This document shows positions 34,263 through 44,616 of a DNA stretch of 64,000 nucleotides, one piece after another. How positions within the stretch are numbered: position 1 is the first letter of the stretch; each line of letters begins with the position of its first letter. Position numbers and translations under genes: made by a program. The stretch comes from Undaria pinnatifida. Taxonomy: Eukaryota > Sar > Phaeophyceae > Laminariales > Alariaceae. The stretch is taken from the NCBI GenBank assembly GCA_012845835.1, contig JABAKD010000023.1:13312362-13376361 (forward strand). The letters are read 5' to 3'. The notes under the pieces were generated by a model, which made no database searches, had not been told where the DNA came from, and was given only the letters and a program-made list of their open reading frames with translations.

Positions 34263-34579
34263 GCAAATCAGATCCCAACACAGTGAGGTTTAAGGAGACC
34301 TACAACGTAGACAAGGTGGAAACGGACGCGGTGGCCGGAAAGTTGGGAGAGTGTAAAGGAAGGGGGAAGGGTAGGACTGCTAGCGCCCCCTCACCACGCC
34401 GAACGGTCGCGCGTAGGAATGAGAGTGTCCCCGCCCCCATCGCACGCACAGAGACCTCGCAGCAGAATGGGAGCTCAGGTGATTCAAACGAGTCACACGG
34501 CTCGAAGGAGGGGAGCTCCGGCGAAGAGGAAGACTCCGATAAGGAGGACTCCGACGATGGGGGGGGACTTGGAAGATGA
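34196..34579 (+). CDS. Hypothetical exon with basic then acidic tail
   Basis: From about 34202 this frame reads a natural-looking segment (VVPRRAEEHTSALALSKSD). It then passes through a basic Ser/Arg stretch to a strongly acidic end (GEEEDSDKEDSDD). No ATG starts it and a stop lies just upstream, so it would have to be an internal or last exon. The following purine-rich AGG tract (34565-34670) continues acidic in another frame. No family is recognised. Confidence 0.25.
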   Translation: MGVEELYVVPRRAEEHTSALALSKSDPNTVRFKETYNVDKVETDAVAGKLGECKGRGKGRTASAPSPRRTVARRNESVPAPIARTETSQQNGSSGDSNESHGSKEGSSGEEEDSDKEDSDDGGGLGR

Positions 34580-34675
34580 GGAAGTGGAGGAGGGGAAGGA
34601 GGAGGAGGAGGAGGTGGGCGGGGAGAGGGGGGGGAAAGAAGGAGGAGGAAGGGGAGGAAGGGGAGAAGAAAGACA
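34565..34675 (+). repeat. Purine-only AGG/GGA tract
   Basis: About 110 bases are almost purely G and A on the plus strand, with GGAGGAGGA units. It is triplex- or quadruplex-prone. Confidence 0.85.
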
Positions 34676-34719
34676 TCAGATCGAGAGGGCGTTCTCGGAC
34701 AAAAAAGAGGCGATTTGAT

Positions 34720-36270
34720 CTTGTTGGTGGCTAAGCAACGGAAGTGTGTCAGTACTTACAAGAATATTCGTTGTTGCACGTGGTGAAGTTGATGCCACCG
34801 CCGTCGGCTCATCGCGAGCCCGCCCTTCGGGTATTTCCCTTTCCCCTGACGTCCCCGGCAAGTTTGGGCTGATGATATGATGTCTCCAAGCAGAACAAAA
34901 CCATTTTGTTTTCTAATTCGTTTTTCTCGCGCTTGTTTCGCGCACTACTGTATCGACGGTGGTCGCAGAAATAATTTGGCAGAAGCAAGCCGAAGCGTTT
35001 GTAAGTCCTGAGACGGAGTGGGGGAAAGTTGGAGGGGGTTTCGTCCCCTAGCGCGGCCTTTGCCCCCCATTGATTACATTGGACTACATTGACCACCTTG
35101 CATTGACGCAAGGAATTACATACCTAAACAACCTAAAGCACGGTTTGACATCCCTTGCTCTTGCTATGTGGGCTTGTCTGCTAGGCCTCTCTGTTAACGC
35201 AAGAGTGTGCAGGAAGCCATCCACAGGGGCACGGCTAGGAAACGAACCACCAAAGCAAGCAAACAAAGCAGAAAAAAAAAATAATGGGCCTTGGGGAGAG
35301 GTGAGTGTGTCGAAAAAACATTATTATGCACCCTCGGGTAGGGCATCAACACCAACATGAGAGAGAAACACGACAGCAAAATGTGATGGGGCCAAAACTA
35401 CCAAGAATCTGTTGCCACACGAGAGAAGAGACCCAGCTGGAGCTTGGTTGGTGTATTGCGAGCAGAGGGTTTTTCTTTTCTTGACTCGGTGCGTGTTGTG
35501 CCGTTGAGGTTGTATTGCGAAGAACGTCTAGAGACAACACTACTGCACGGGAAGCCGTTATTGTCTTTCCACGGAATAATCATTTCTTCGTAGGCACACC
35601 GGCCATGGAACATGAGGTCAGCGTACAAATGCCGAAGTTATAGCCCGTGTTGCACTCAATGCGCTAGAGGGAGATGTTTGAGCAGGTGCGCAAAAAATAC
35701 ACACACAGGTAAAATAAAGCCATGGAGAAACCGCCTCAACTCTCGTTTAATCTAGACAACTTGGAATGGTAACGTCGACAAGGCATCGAACGTTGTGACG
35801 AACGAATTATGCGCTACTCCGTGCAATTTATGTAGCGTATGTTCCCACGCACCGACGGCGCCCAGGTGTATTCGGGTACTACCGTTGGTACAAGTTGGCG
35901 GCTGTGCACATATAAAAACGTGTAACTGCAATGACGCTGAGGTCATGAAAGATGCTGAACACACCGCTGCTAACACTTCTGATTTCATTCAAGAATCCAA
36001 TACAGATAACTCGGCAGCTGTAGGGCTTGTCGGGGGATACTATATACCACCGTAAGGCTGGACGCAACTAACTCTATTTTGATGACAATGATGGACTCTT
36101 ACTTCATAACTGAACTGCACGAGATATTCACTGCTTTTAGAAAAGTAGTCTATTCTACACTACACGAGATGAGCTGGAGGATATATATCAAGTCGATTGC
36201 TTATTTAAGCTATCAGGGCGTCAGCCACGTAAATGTTCGAGCACCATCACGAACAGAAAACACACATCGA
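34720..36270. other. Intergenic, nothing recognised
   Basis: Short ORFs only. No repeat copy or element is identified until R1 copy 4. Confidence 0.4.
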
Positions 36271-36274
36271 TTCT

Positions 36275-36405
36275 ATTTTACAAAAGTAGAAAACACACTC
36301 TAGCTGTAACATCGAAGATTTTGTCGACACTCATCCTTGCAGGTGCTGTGTGTGATTCTCCGATCGCACTTATTACGGGTTATGTGTCCTCATTAAATAT
36401 TTAGG
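36275..36405 (-). repeat. Dispersed repeat R1, copy 4 (short, decayed)
   Basis: The complement carries TTAATGAGGACACA, CGATCGGAG and the leader ATG. The leader reads MSVDKIFDVTARVCF and stops soon after. Only the last roughly 130 bases of R1 remain. Confidence 0.75.
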
Positions 36406-36411
36406 ACTGAT

Positions 36412-36645
36412 TCTACGATAGCCCCCCCCAAAACCAGCGATTTTCTTTAACGGACGCTTCGTGGCTGCTCGATGTAAGGAAGGATACTATTGAAGTCAAA
36501 GTATCCATATATTTTCTTGGGTGCAAAGGTCTACCGATCGATGACGTCGGGGTGTCGAGTGACGCCGTATTTCAGGAGATACGACCGGGAGCTGGTTTTG
36601 AAACCGCCGATTTCGTTAAAGAACGACTCTTAGTCTAGGTTTTTC
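36412..36645 (+). repeat. Dispersed repeat R4, copy 1
   Basis: Resembles 49858-50050. Shared blocks are AAAACCAGC, a TTTCTT-AA run, GGCTGCTCG and GAT-x-TCGGGGTG, in order. Noncoding. Confidence 0.5.
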
Positions 36646-37430
36646 GATCCAAATCGTCTATACAGTTAAGCAAAGCATATTGAAATACTACGTTACGGTG
36701 CCGTCCGGGAAAACGTTGTAAAAAAAAAAAAATACATCATTTGTACTTAACGCGCAAAATTATCCCATAATATCTTAGCCATACTCATTTCTCAGCTGCC
36801 AATTAACACTTTGTATGGACGGGCACGGAACTTCCCCGATTTTTTTTCTTTGTTTGTTTGCATTTATGGTCTTCAAGTCCTGTAAATGCTTTGGTTTTCT
36901 TGATTGTTCCGAAGCTAACCCGAACGGGAAGCGTGGGTATTTGCTAGCTCTTGGGTGGCCTGTTGCACGGGGCGGTGATTGGTTGAGCGGATGTGTGCTG
37001 TGCTGAGTGATCTTCAATACCCACTTAATCACAATACGTGTACATCGTGCTCAGACAAAATAGCTATTTTGTTAATACACCACAGCGCCGTTCGGTGGCG
37101 TGCGGTGGCGTGCACTGCGTTGTCGTTCTGTGCCGTGCTGCGCCGTAGTTCGGCGAGCTGTGGCGTGCTACGCTGTGCTCTACTCCGTAAATACAGCAGT
37201 GCCAGGTATCATGCGAACAACAAGTTTCCATGTTCCGTAAACATGAGCGTGCCTTCGACACTTACAGTAGAACCAGTTTGTTACTGTGTGATGACGAGCA
37301 CACTGGACATTAGTTTTCGGCACAATGCCCAACCACTCGGCCATCCTCAGCTATTAATTGGCGACCGTTTATTATTCCTTCGAGATCGATGCGTATATAC
37401 AAATTTTGCTAACATCGTCAAAAGGGCAAC
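36646..37430. other. Intergenic
   Basis: A (GTGGCGTGCG)-like patch at 37085-37165 resembles the low-complexity sequence at 25440-25575. No gene is supported. Confidence 0.4.
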
Positions 37431-37439
37431 ATTTATTTG

Positions 37440-38280
37440 TTGCGAAGATCAGTGTCGACCAAAAACTTGATCTCATAGCTGGAGTGTATTGTAATATTAT
37501 GTTTTGCCTAAACCTCTTGACCGCTCACCCCCCCACCATTTTTTTATCCCTCGCTATCTCTTGCTTAAATGCCCTACCTATCATCGAAATCCGCCAGAGT
37601 AATAAACACTTCCACGCCCTGGATATCGCCAGATTATCTTTTAAGAGCCGTCCATGCCGCTGCTGCAATTCCCACCCACCCCCGTCCCCAACGCCCCCTC
37701 TTTGCCCACCACCCACATCATCGCCTAGGCCTAGCATCACGCGTATAACTACCCCCTACATCTATGCGACCTAACCCCCCCCCCCCCCCCCCCCCCCACC
37801 GCCACATTCCCCCCTCCTCCCCCACAAGAATGATTTTTTTTTTTTAAGCACAAATTGAGCTGCCCCACCCGTCCCCTCTCCCCTCCCGCCCTCCTTTTGA
37901 TCAAAATCAGGCCCTCACGCCCATTAAAACTCCGCTCTCTCCTCACCGGTTATATTCGACGCACAGAATTCACTTGATAAACTGGTGCATTTCCTTTTAC
38001 AGCTGTCATATTTTGTCCCCCTCAGAGAAGGGTTTTATTGTTTCCGCGCACAGACTGACTAACATCACCCTGTTGACCCTGATAGCTACACTGTAGCTGT
38101 AAGGGGAGTCGCCGACCTATATCCTTAATGAGGACACACAACCCGTAATACGCGCGATCGGAGTATAGCACACACCTTGCTAAGATGAGTTGCGACGAAA
38201 TCTTCGATCTCACAGCTGGAGTGTATTTTAATTTTTTAATAATATTCGGTCTCACACATGGAGTGTATTTTAATTATCGA
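37440..38280 (+). repeat. Dispersed repeat R1, copy 5 (near full length)
   Basis: Begins with a leader-like segment (SVDQKLDLIAGVYCNI) and runs through the 37540-37780 part shared with copy 2, a poly-C tract (37769-37799) and the TTTTGTCCCCCTCAGA block. It ends at the leader ATG at 38185, reading MSCDEIFDLTAGVYFNF. A second, degenerate leader repeat follows at once (FGLTHGVYFNY). The leader frame stays open for 97 codons to 38478. Leader-like sequence at both ends suggests tandem units or a terminal direct repeat. Confidence 0.85.
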
Positions 38281-38479
38281 AATGTTTATGCAGCAGACAT
38301 TGAGACTGAGTATGTGATTTTTCGTCTCTTCCACCGACAGGAACGCATTTTTAGAAATTTTTATCATCATGTTTCGTTTGTGGGCCTTTTATTATATCTT
38401 TTTTTTTTCGTGCAATGCAGGGATCTACGTCTGATTGAGTATATTTGTTTTTTCGTGCTCTACGACAGCAAATTCTAAT

Positions 38480-38850
38480 ACTTGATCTGGCCTGGACGAT
38501 AGTCCTTTGCAGACAGGAAAGTGTCCAAACATTTTACCGCAAAACATCCTTTCTCGTGTCAATGAGCCATGAAACGGTCGATAAACAAAATCGCCGTTTT
38601 CTGGGGTGGCTTTCGATAATTCGCTCTGCTCTGCTGTTTACACTCACCGACACACACCGAACACATCGAGTGACGGTGCCGTCTTGTCACACTGCTCAAA
38701 GGCACGTAAAAAAAAACTCGTCGTCGCGTGTCTCGAGACGAACATGCACATCGGGCGTGCGCTAATAAGCGCGTACGCTACGCCCGTAGATGAGACGTCG
38801 GGTCTGTGTTCCAGGTGCACGGTGACAAGACTGTGGGTCCTACCACTAAA
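38480..38850. other. Intergenic, nothing recognised
   Basis: Short ORFs without a recognised domain. Confidence 0.35.
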
Positions 38851-38869
38851 TGTACATTCGGTATGGTAC

Positions 38870-39170
38870 CGGTATTCTCGGCCCCGGAACTGATGCCGTA
38901 CCGAACATACCGAAGTGTCCGGTACCGGTTTTGACGTCGTACCGAACTTACCGAACTGTCCGGCACCGGTATTGGATGTGTACCGGCATTACGGAACTGT
39001 CCGGTACTGGTATTGGATGTGTACCGACATTACCAAAGTTTCCGGTACCGGTATTGATGTCGTACTGAACTTACGGAAGTTTCCGTTGCCAGTATTGATG
39101 TCGTACCGAACTTACCGAAGCGTCGGGTACCGGCACGAAAGTCTGTACAGGTACCGGTACCGGCACACAC
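38870..39170 (+). repeat. 40-42-bp tandem array with GGTACCGG core
   Basis: About six to seven units of the form GTCGTACCGAACTTACCGAA...TCCGGTACCGGTATTGAT with period 40-42 bp. A related, more degenerate array lies at 39885-40085. The Tyr/Arg/Val-rich ORFs here are repeat products. Confidence 0.8.
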
Positions 39171-39199
39171 TTGAATAAATATATACCGGCAATACTGGC

Positions 39200-39222
39200 G
39201 GTATATATATATATATATATGC
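39200..39222. repeat. (TA)n microsatellite
   Basis: A short alternating tract directly after the GGTACCGG array. Confidence 0.85.
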
Positions 39223-39436
39223 TGGCAAGGCACCAACGCACACTGGCGCTTGGGTACATAAACGGGACATAAATTGGCGGTGGTACATGTACAGAGCAAA
39301 TCCAGTATTGGCCGGTGGAACGCGCTGAGGTAACAAATTGAATTTTACTTTAATTGGTTTATAATACATTTCTTTTTAATATGTTTCTCATTTTTGTCAC
39401 TTGGTTCTACACAAGGTAAGGGCACCCTTCGGATGA

Positions 39437-39763
39437 TCAGCAAGGTGCCGCTCTTCTCGCCGATCGTTTCGACGTAGACGCCGATCGATACAGAAACGAG
39501 GCTTCCCTCCGAAAAGCGGCCGGCACCGGGTGACCATCGACGGCTTCGATGATCTCCGCCTGCAACTCGTACACGTCATCTGTTAGCGAGTTGTACCATG
39601 GAGATCGCAAAACCACCGGCAAGTCTTGCGCTTCTACGCCACGTCGATAACCTCTGCCGCCGGGGCTGGTGTGTGTGGGAGCTGAGGAATTTGACCCGAA
39701 ACCAGGAGCGGTGGCATCACTGCTGGAGTCTTCCTCATTATGGGAATTTGCGCCCTTTCTCAT
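39437..39763 (-). CDS. Hypothetical small protein, 108 aa
   Basis: The ATG at 39763 follows an in-frame stop by two codons, so the ORF is self-contained. The N-terminus is Ser/Asn-rich and polar. The middle (about residues 48-85) has a plausible fold-like composition (LRSPWYNSLTDDVYELQAE), and the C-terminus is basic (SKRSARRAAP). It sits between the two GGTACCGG arrays. The opposite strand carries a 122-codon ORF (39598-39966). I recognise no family; it could be a captured exon or a chance ORF. Confidence 0.3.
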   Translation of the reverse strand: MRKGANSHNEEDSSSDATAPGFGSNSSAPTHTSPGGRGYRRGVEAQDLPVVLRSPWYNSLTDDVYELQAEIIEAVDGHPVPAAFRREASFLYRSASTSKRSARRAAPC

Positions 39764-39884
39764 GCGTTCTCAGCGTCTCGGTATACTCAGCGTATGAGAA
39801 GATGCTTGAGAACCGGTGTGTGTTGCTTGGAGTGCTGCCTGGAACCAAAGCTCGACTGGATGACGAAATCGGGTTTATATCGTG

Positions 39885-40085
39885 CCAAGCGTACCGAAAT
39901 GTCCGGTACCGTGTTGGCGTTGTGCCTGTCTTACTGAAGTGTCCGCTACCGGTATCGGTGTTGTAACGATACCGATACAGGCTCCGGTACATACGTGCAT
40001 ACTGATACCGCCGGTACCGGCATTGATATCGTACCGAACTTACATATGTTTCAGGTACCGGTATTGACGCCGTGCCGAACACACC
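39885..40085 (+). repeat. Second GGTACCGG repeat array
   Basis: Four or five degenerate units of the same type as at 38870-39170, with CCGGTACCGG palindromes. The two arrays flank a unique segment of about 0.7 kb. Confidence 0.7.
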
Positions 40086-40089
40086 GTTG

Positions 40090-41040
40090 CCAAATTGTAG
40101 TGAATACCAGCCAGTTGCGCTTAATATTAGTGTATTATTTAGTCCTGAGCGAGCGCAGCCGTCAGAGAATGTCGTCCGCGCGTAGAAATGCGTCTAGTAC
40201 ACGACTACAGACTCGACAGAATGAAAGGTACACAATACGAATCTCGTAAACTGCAGCTGTTGTCCTGCCCCCACAGTAATCAGCAGCGTATGGCGGTCCC
40301 AAGTCATGTTTTTGATAAAACCTGGAAAAACCAAGTGATAACTTGGGCGCGTTGTTGTACGCAGCGGGAAGGCGTGGGAATTATAGTTGCACGCTGGCCT
40401 TGTCTCTACGTCTGTACTGCTCTGAGATGAAAAGTGCGCGAATATGTAGGGCCCACACGATATTGATTACAACACCAAAATAATGCTCGTAGAACACATA
40501 CCTTAATCGTGGGTGCACGTTGCACCTTGAGCCGATAATGCCACGCAGTCGATAACGCAGACGGTAGACGTGGTGCTTGTGGAGTGTGGAATTTTCAATT
40601 TCCGTCTAGTGTTATTAATATAGTCCCCGGCGTTTTCCACTCGGGAAAAGGGGAACGGTCCATCAAAGATGCGTGTGAGGCTTGAGGAGTTGCCTGCGGA
40701 TAGGACAACACGACGCTTAAAGACAAACGACGACCGGGAGATTCATCACCAAATACTCCAGCCCGAGGTGTGTATGTTTTGATGGAAATACTACTGCAAG
40801 AAGTCTTGACGAAACCTCTTTTTTCTCTAAGTTTTAGACATGCACACACATGTTTCCCACCCCAAAATTTGTTCTCTGTTCTCTCGGTTCGATTGTATGC
40901 ACCCTCATGAAAACCACGGAAACCATATCTGTGTCGTTCGCAGTAGGATTTATTCAGCCTCCGAAATTGTGTGACAAAGCGCTGGTCGTGCAGTAGACAT
41001 GTTTCACATCCAACGCTCCCTCGCTAAATGGCATTATTCA
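40090..41040. other. Intergenic, nothing recognised
   Basis: Short ORFs only. Confidence 0.4.
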
Positions 41041-41054
41041 TGGTTGATACGCAA

Positions 41055-41250
41055 TCCCCCGTCGCCAGGGGGGAGAAAGCGAGACCAGGGCCGCGGGAGG
41101 GTGAGGGGGCGGTGGGAGGGCGGGGGCGCAAAGAGCGGAGGGGGGCGGGGTAGGGGAGGGGGGAGGAGGAAGTGGAGACGGGCGACCCGGGGGACAGCGG
41201 GAGGTGCCGGAGGGGGAAGAGGAAAGGGGTGGTGGAGGTAGGAGCAATAA
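41055..41250 (+). repeat. G-rich purine tract
   Basis: Dominated by GGGGG, GGGAGG and GAGG runs on the plus strand, and continuing in weaker form at about 41385-41455. It generates a false Pro-rich ORF on the minus strand (41034-41471). Quadruplex-prone. Confidence 0.8.
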
Positions 41251-41618
41251 GGGATGGGGATATTACCGACCCTGCGGGGACTACGAAGAACTCGGGGCAT
41301 GCTTTGACGAGCGTAAGGTTGGTATTTCATGCAGATACAGACACGACCGCAGTAGTATGACTTCGAGGGGCCCGTTCGTGCCGCGGGAGGGGGAAGAGGG
41401 GATAAAGTAGTAGAAACGGGGATGGGAGAGGGCGAGAGAGGAGAGACGGACAGGCGATGAAATGCGAGCACCGGCTCGGCGGCGTGGCCCGACCAACCAG
41501 GCGAGCTACCGACACCATTTGTTACGCGACCACGTCAAGAGCAGCCATAAGGTGTGCGAGTTGGGCAACGGACTAAACCAAAAGTGGCAGGCTCATCTCG
41601 GTTCGGCGATTGTAATCA

Positions 41619-42110
41619 GTGATTTCCTGCCTGTTCGTTAAAGGAAGGATTTTGCGTTGGCGGGTTGCACAGGGTATATTTTTGGGTGTCTGGGGAGTCA
41701 GCGAAGTCGGCAATCTTAATGCGAGTTTCAAGCACCACCACAGGGGCAGTATTACCGCATGTTTCGCAGGGGAGGGGGAGGGGGGTTGTAAGGCGTCGGT
41801 AGGAGGGGTCGTTAGCTCAACCCCATATGGACTCGGAGCGCGTGCAAGCGTTCTTCGGGTACCAACACTAATATCCTGGAATTATAGCGTGAGGCACATA
41901 GCGCGCGTAAGCGTGCCGGTCGACGGGAGACCGGGGTCAAACCTGACGAAAGAGCTCACATATGGAACTCCTTTGAGCGGACGGACGTCTCACGTCTCAG
42001 TGTGGGAAGACTCGTTTGCGGCCGTTGCGAGTGACTGTTTTTCCGGAGGAGCACACGGGGCAGGTACCAGTTGTAGTGAAAGAGCGTGCAATTGTGAGAA
42101 TCATCCTTGA
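41619..42110 (+). CDS. Hypothetical ORF, 163 codons, doubtful
   Basis: No domain is recognised. The C-terminal part (SGGAHGAGTSCSERACNCENHP) is Cys-rich. An ORF on the minus strand overlaps at 41956-42297. It could be chance. Confidence 0.15.
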   Translation: MISCLFVKGRILRWRVAQGIFLGVWGVSEVGNLNASFKHHHRGSITACFAGEGEGGCKASVGGVVSSTPYGLGARASVLRVPTLISWNYSVRHIARVSVPVDGRPGSNLTKELTYGTPLSGRTSHVSVWEDSFAAVASDCFSGGAHGAGTSCSERACNCENHP

Positions 42111-42339
42111 TATTACTGTTCAGCACGGGAATGGGAATAGAGTGGGGTAAGTTATTTCGCCTACAGAATGCGATGAAGTTCCGGCAGAATTCTAATTCGA
42201 AAAACGGATGCCAAGAACTCGTCGAGGCTGAATCCAGTGAACCGTACGTATCCGGAGGGAGACGCGGCCAGTGCAGATTTTTCCTCCTCTTTACCATTTC
42301 CGCTACTTCAAAAAAATTTAAGCATCTATTTCGGAGTTA

Positions 42340-44610
42340 GAGTTCGAACAGGAAGGTTGTCGCTAGGGAAACCTGGTGTTTGGCGTAGCGGGTAGAATGA
42401 TAGAATAGCACAAGACCAGAAAAATCAATGGAGGCAGTGCAAGTGCGGATAGCGGATTGTTTAGTACGGGGTGTAAAAAAAGAAGATTAAAGCTCCGCAT
42501 TATGAGGCCCAGGAACAAGAACTGAAGGTCGGAGTCCAGCAAACATATTATGAGCCGTGTGCCGCGGGGAATCACCTTTGCATATTAACGACTAGGAAAG
42601 AAATAGCTAACGGGCGAGGCCGTTAACGAACTCAAGAGGACCACGACACGGGGCACGGGACGTCGGGGAGTCGTCAAGATTTTTTGTCGGCAACAACAAA
42701 ACTAATTCGGGTGTGTTGCTATACCGCACAGGGGTCGCGGCAGATGCACCAGCACGCACGTGTAGTATAATATCATACTGGTATGTATAAGACTGTGCGG
42801 ACAAGTGGTTGCAATTGAAAAGTAGCATACGGTATCATTCTCTCCTTTTAAACCGTTGCCTCCAGCCCGTGTTCCCGATCGCGTGCCCAACCAATCCCGA
42901 CTACTTTGTCAACCGACTTCCTGAGTAGTGAACCTCCCCTCCCGTCCCCTCACCTAAATGGTCCCCTGGCTTTCCGTCCCGTTCACGGCTCGAATTGAGC
43001 AAACGGGAACCTTTTTCCATACTGTCGCTCGGGAAGACGCAAAAATGTTTCAGCCTGCGGCGCGCTAAACAGTTACCGTCCCGTACCGACCGGTGCCTAC
43101 TTTACCGCATGTACCGTTGCATATACTGTTTTTGTTGTGACCTATAGGTCCGCCGCATACCCGAAGATGCGTTAGGGTCTTAAAAAAAACAAAAAATGTT
43201 ATACCAATCAGGCTGTGATACAAGCACAAACCAATCGTGAGATCACCGTAAACAAACACGAACATATCATTCGAGCATAAAGCTGAGTCATTTCAGAAGA
43301 AAGCAAAAATAAATATCAGACCTCGACACGCGACACACGGTGTCGATACCCACGTCGGAGTCGACGGAACATTCGTTTTACTCACCATATCTCCCAGCAC
43401 AAGATAAATGCCCATGTCCAGAAAATATCGGTGGAGTGCCCGCAGGCGTCAATTATGTACTGAAATCGAAATATCCGTGGCATTGTGTTTGATACTCGCT
43501 TCAAGGCCAGCCTTCTCAGAAGTGAGTACTCGAAAGAGCGTTCCTGGCCATCAAAACACGTGACCGAAATGCCAATACTCGTTTGTACAAGAGCGTAAAC
43601 TTGTGCCTCGCGTACATATTTCATGGCCAGGAAGCAGTACCAACTTGCTTCTGCATCTGATGCATGGTACTAATGCAAGTTACACGGTGGCATGAACATC
43701 GAGCACACACCACAACACCTACTGTATCTGAACCGAAAACATAGGTTTGAACTACCGCTGTATGCAACACGTCACGGGTCATGGGCAGACATAAAGACGA
43801 TACGTACTTGTTCGGAATGTGTTGTGCAGCAAAACACAACCATATGCTATTTTACTACTACAAAACTGCATGTGTTGTTGCATGCACACGTATTTTTTCG
43901 AACAGGTTGTGAGACAGGTGCCGCAGGAGATCCGAGAGCTGGTCATACTGTGGGAGTCTCGCATCAACCAGAGTGCATAGCTCTAGTAAAAAAAATATAT
44001 ATATATCATGGCCTGCATGAACAACAACACCTTACGAGTGAGGGGACGGCGGCCCCGCTATATACCTATTTAGAGAGCGTTGGATCATAGCAAATCTAGA
44101 GAAACGATAAGTTAGAAACCCTACGCTAGACGACACGGCAGAAAAAATATTCAACACGGCAGACACACAGCGGGTGTGAATCCAGCAAACAAATGAGATG
44201 TCTCTACAGCCACCTCGCTCTCTACTGCAACACAATCCATCTTAACCGATATCTATGTCAATGGCCTACGTGGTGAACGATACGGCAAAAGCTGGATCAT
44301 CTAACAAACCTCTGCGAATGGCGCTGGATGTGGGGTCGAGAGACTGTCCGGATGGGCACAAACATAACTCGCTGGCGTTCAAGGTGCGGGGCCGACGAAC
44401 AGCCTAACCCCAAGCGATATGCCCTGACTGCACCGAGCAAAAACTATTTTGTACATCATCCAAATAATGTGCTAATCTATCTCTGGCGGGTTGTGGCTAC
44501 CGTAAGTGGTAGAATATACTCGGTGTTCTTTTGCTACCTTGAAACAAGCCCAGAAAACAGTCAAACGGAAGACTTCCGGGATCGTCACCAAAAAAGCAGC
44601 TGAAGGAATA
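42340..44610. other. Intergenic, 3' flank of the receptor kinase
   Basis: Only short ORFs. A small TA tract lies at about 43988-44008. No second gene is recognised. Confidence 0.45.
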
Positions 44611-44616
44611 CATACT

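Noticed and set aside
41034-41471. 145-codon Pro-rich ORF on the minus strand
   Set aside because: It is the complement of a G-rich purine tract; the composition alone explains it.
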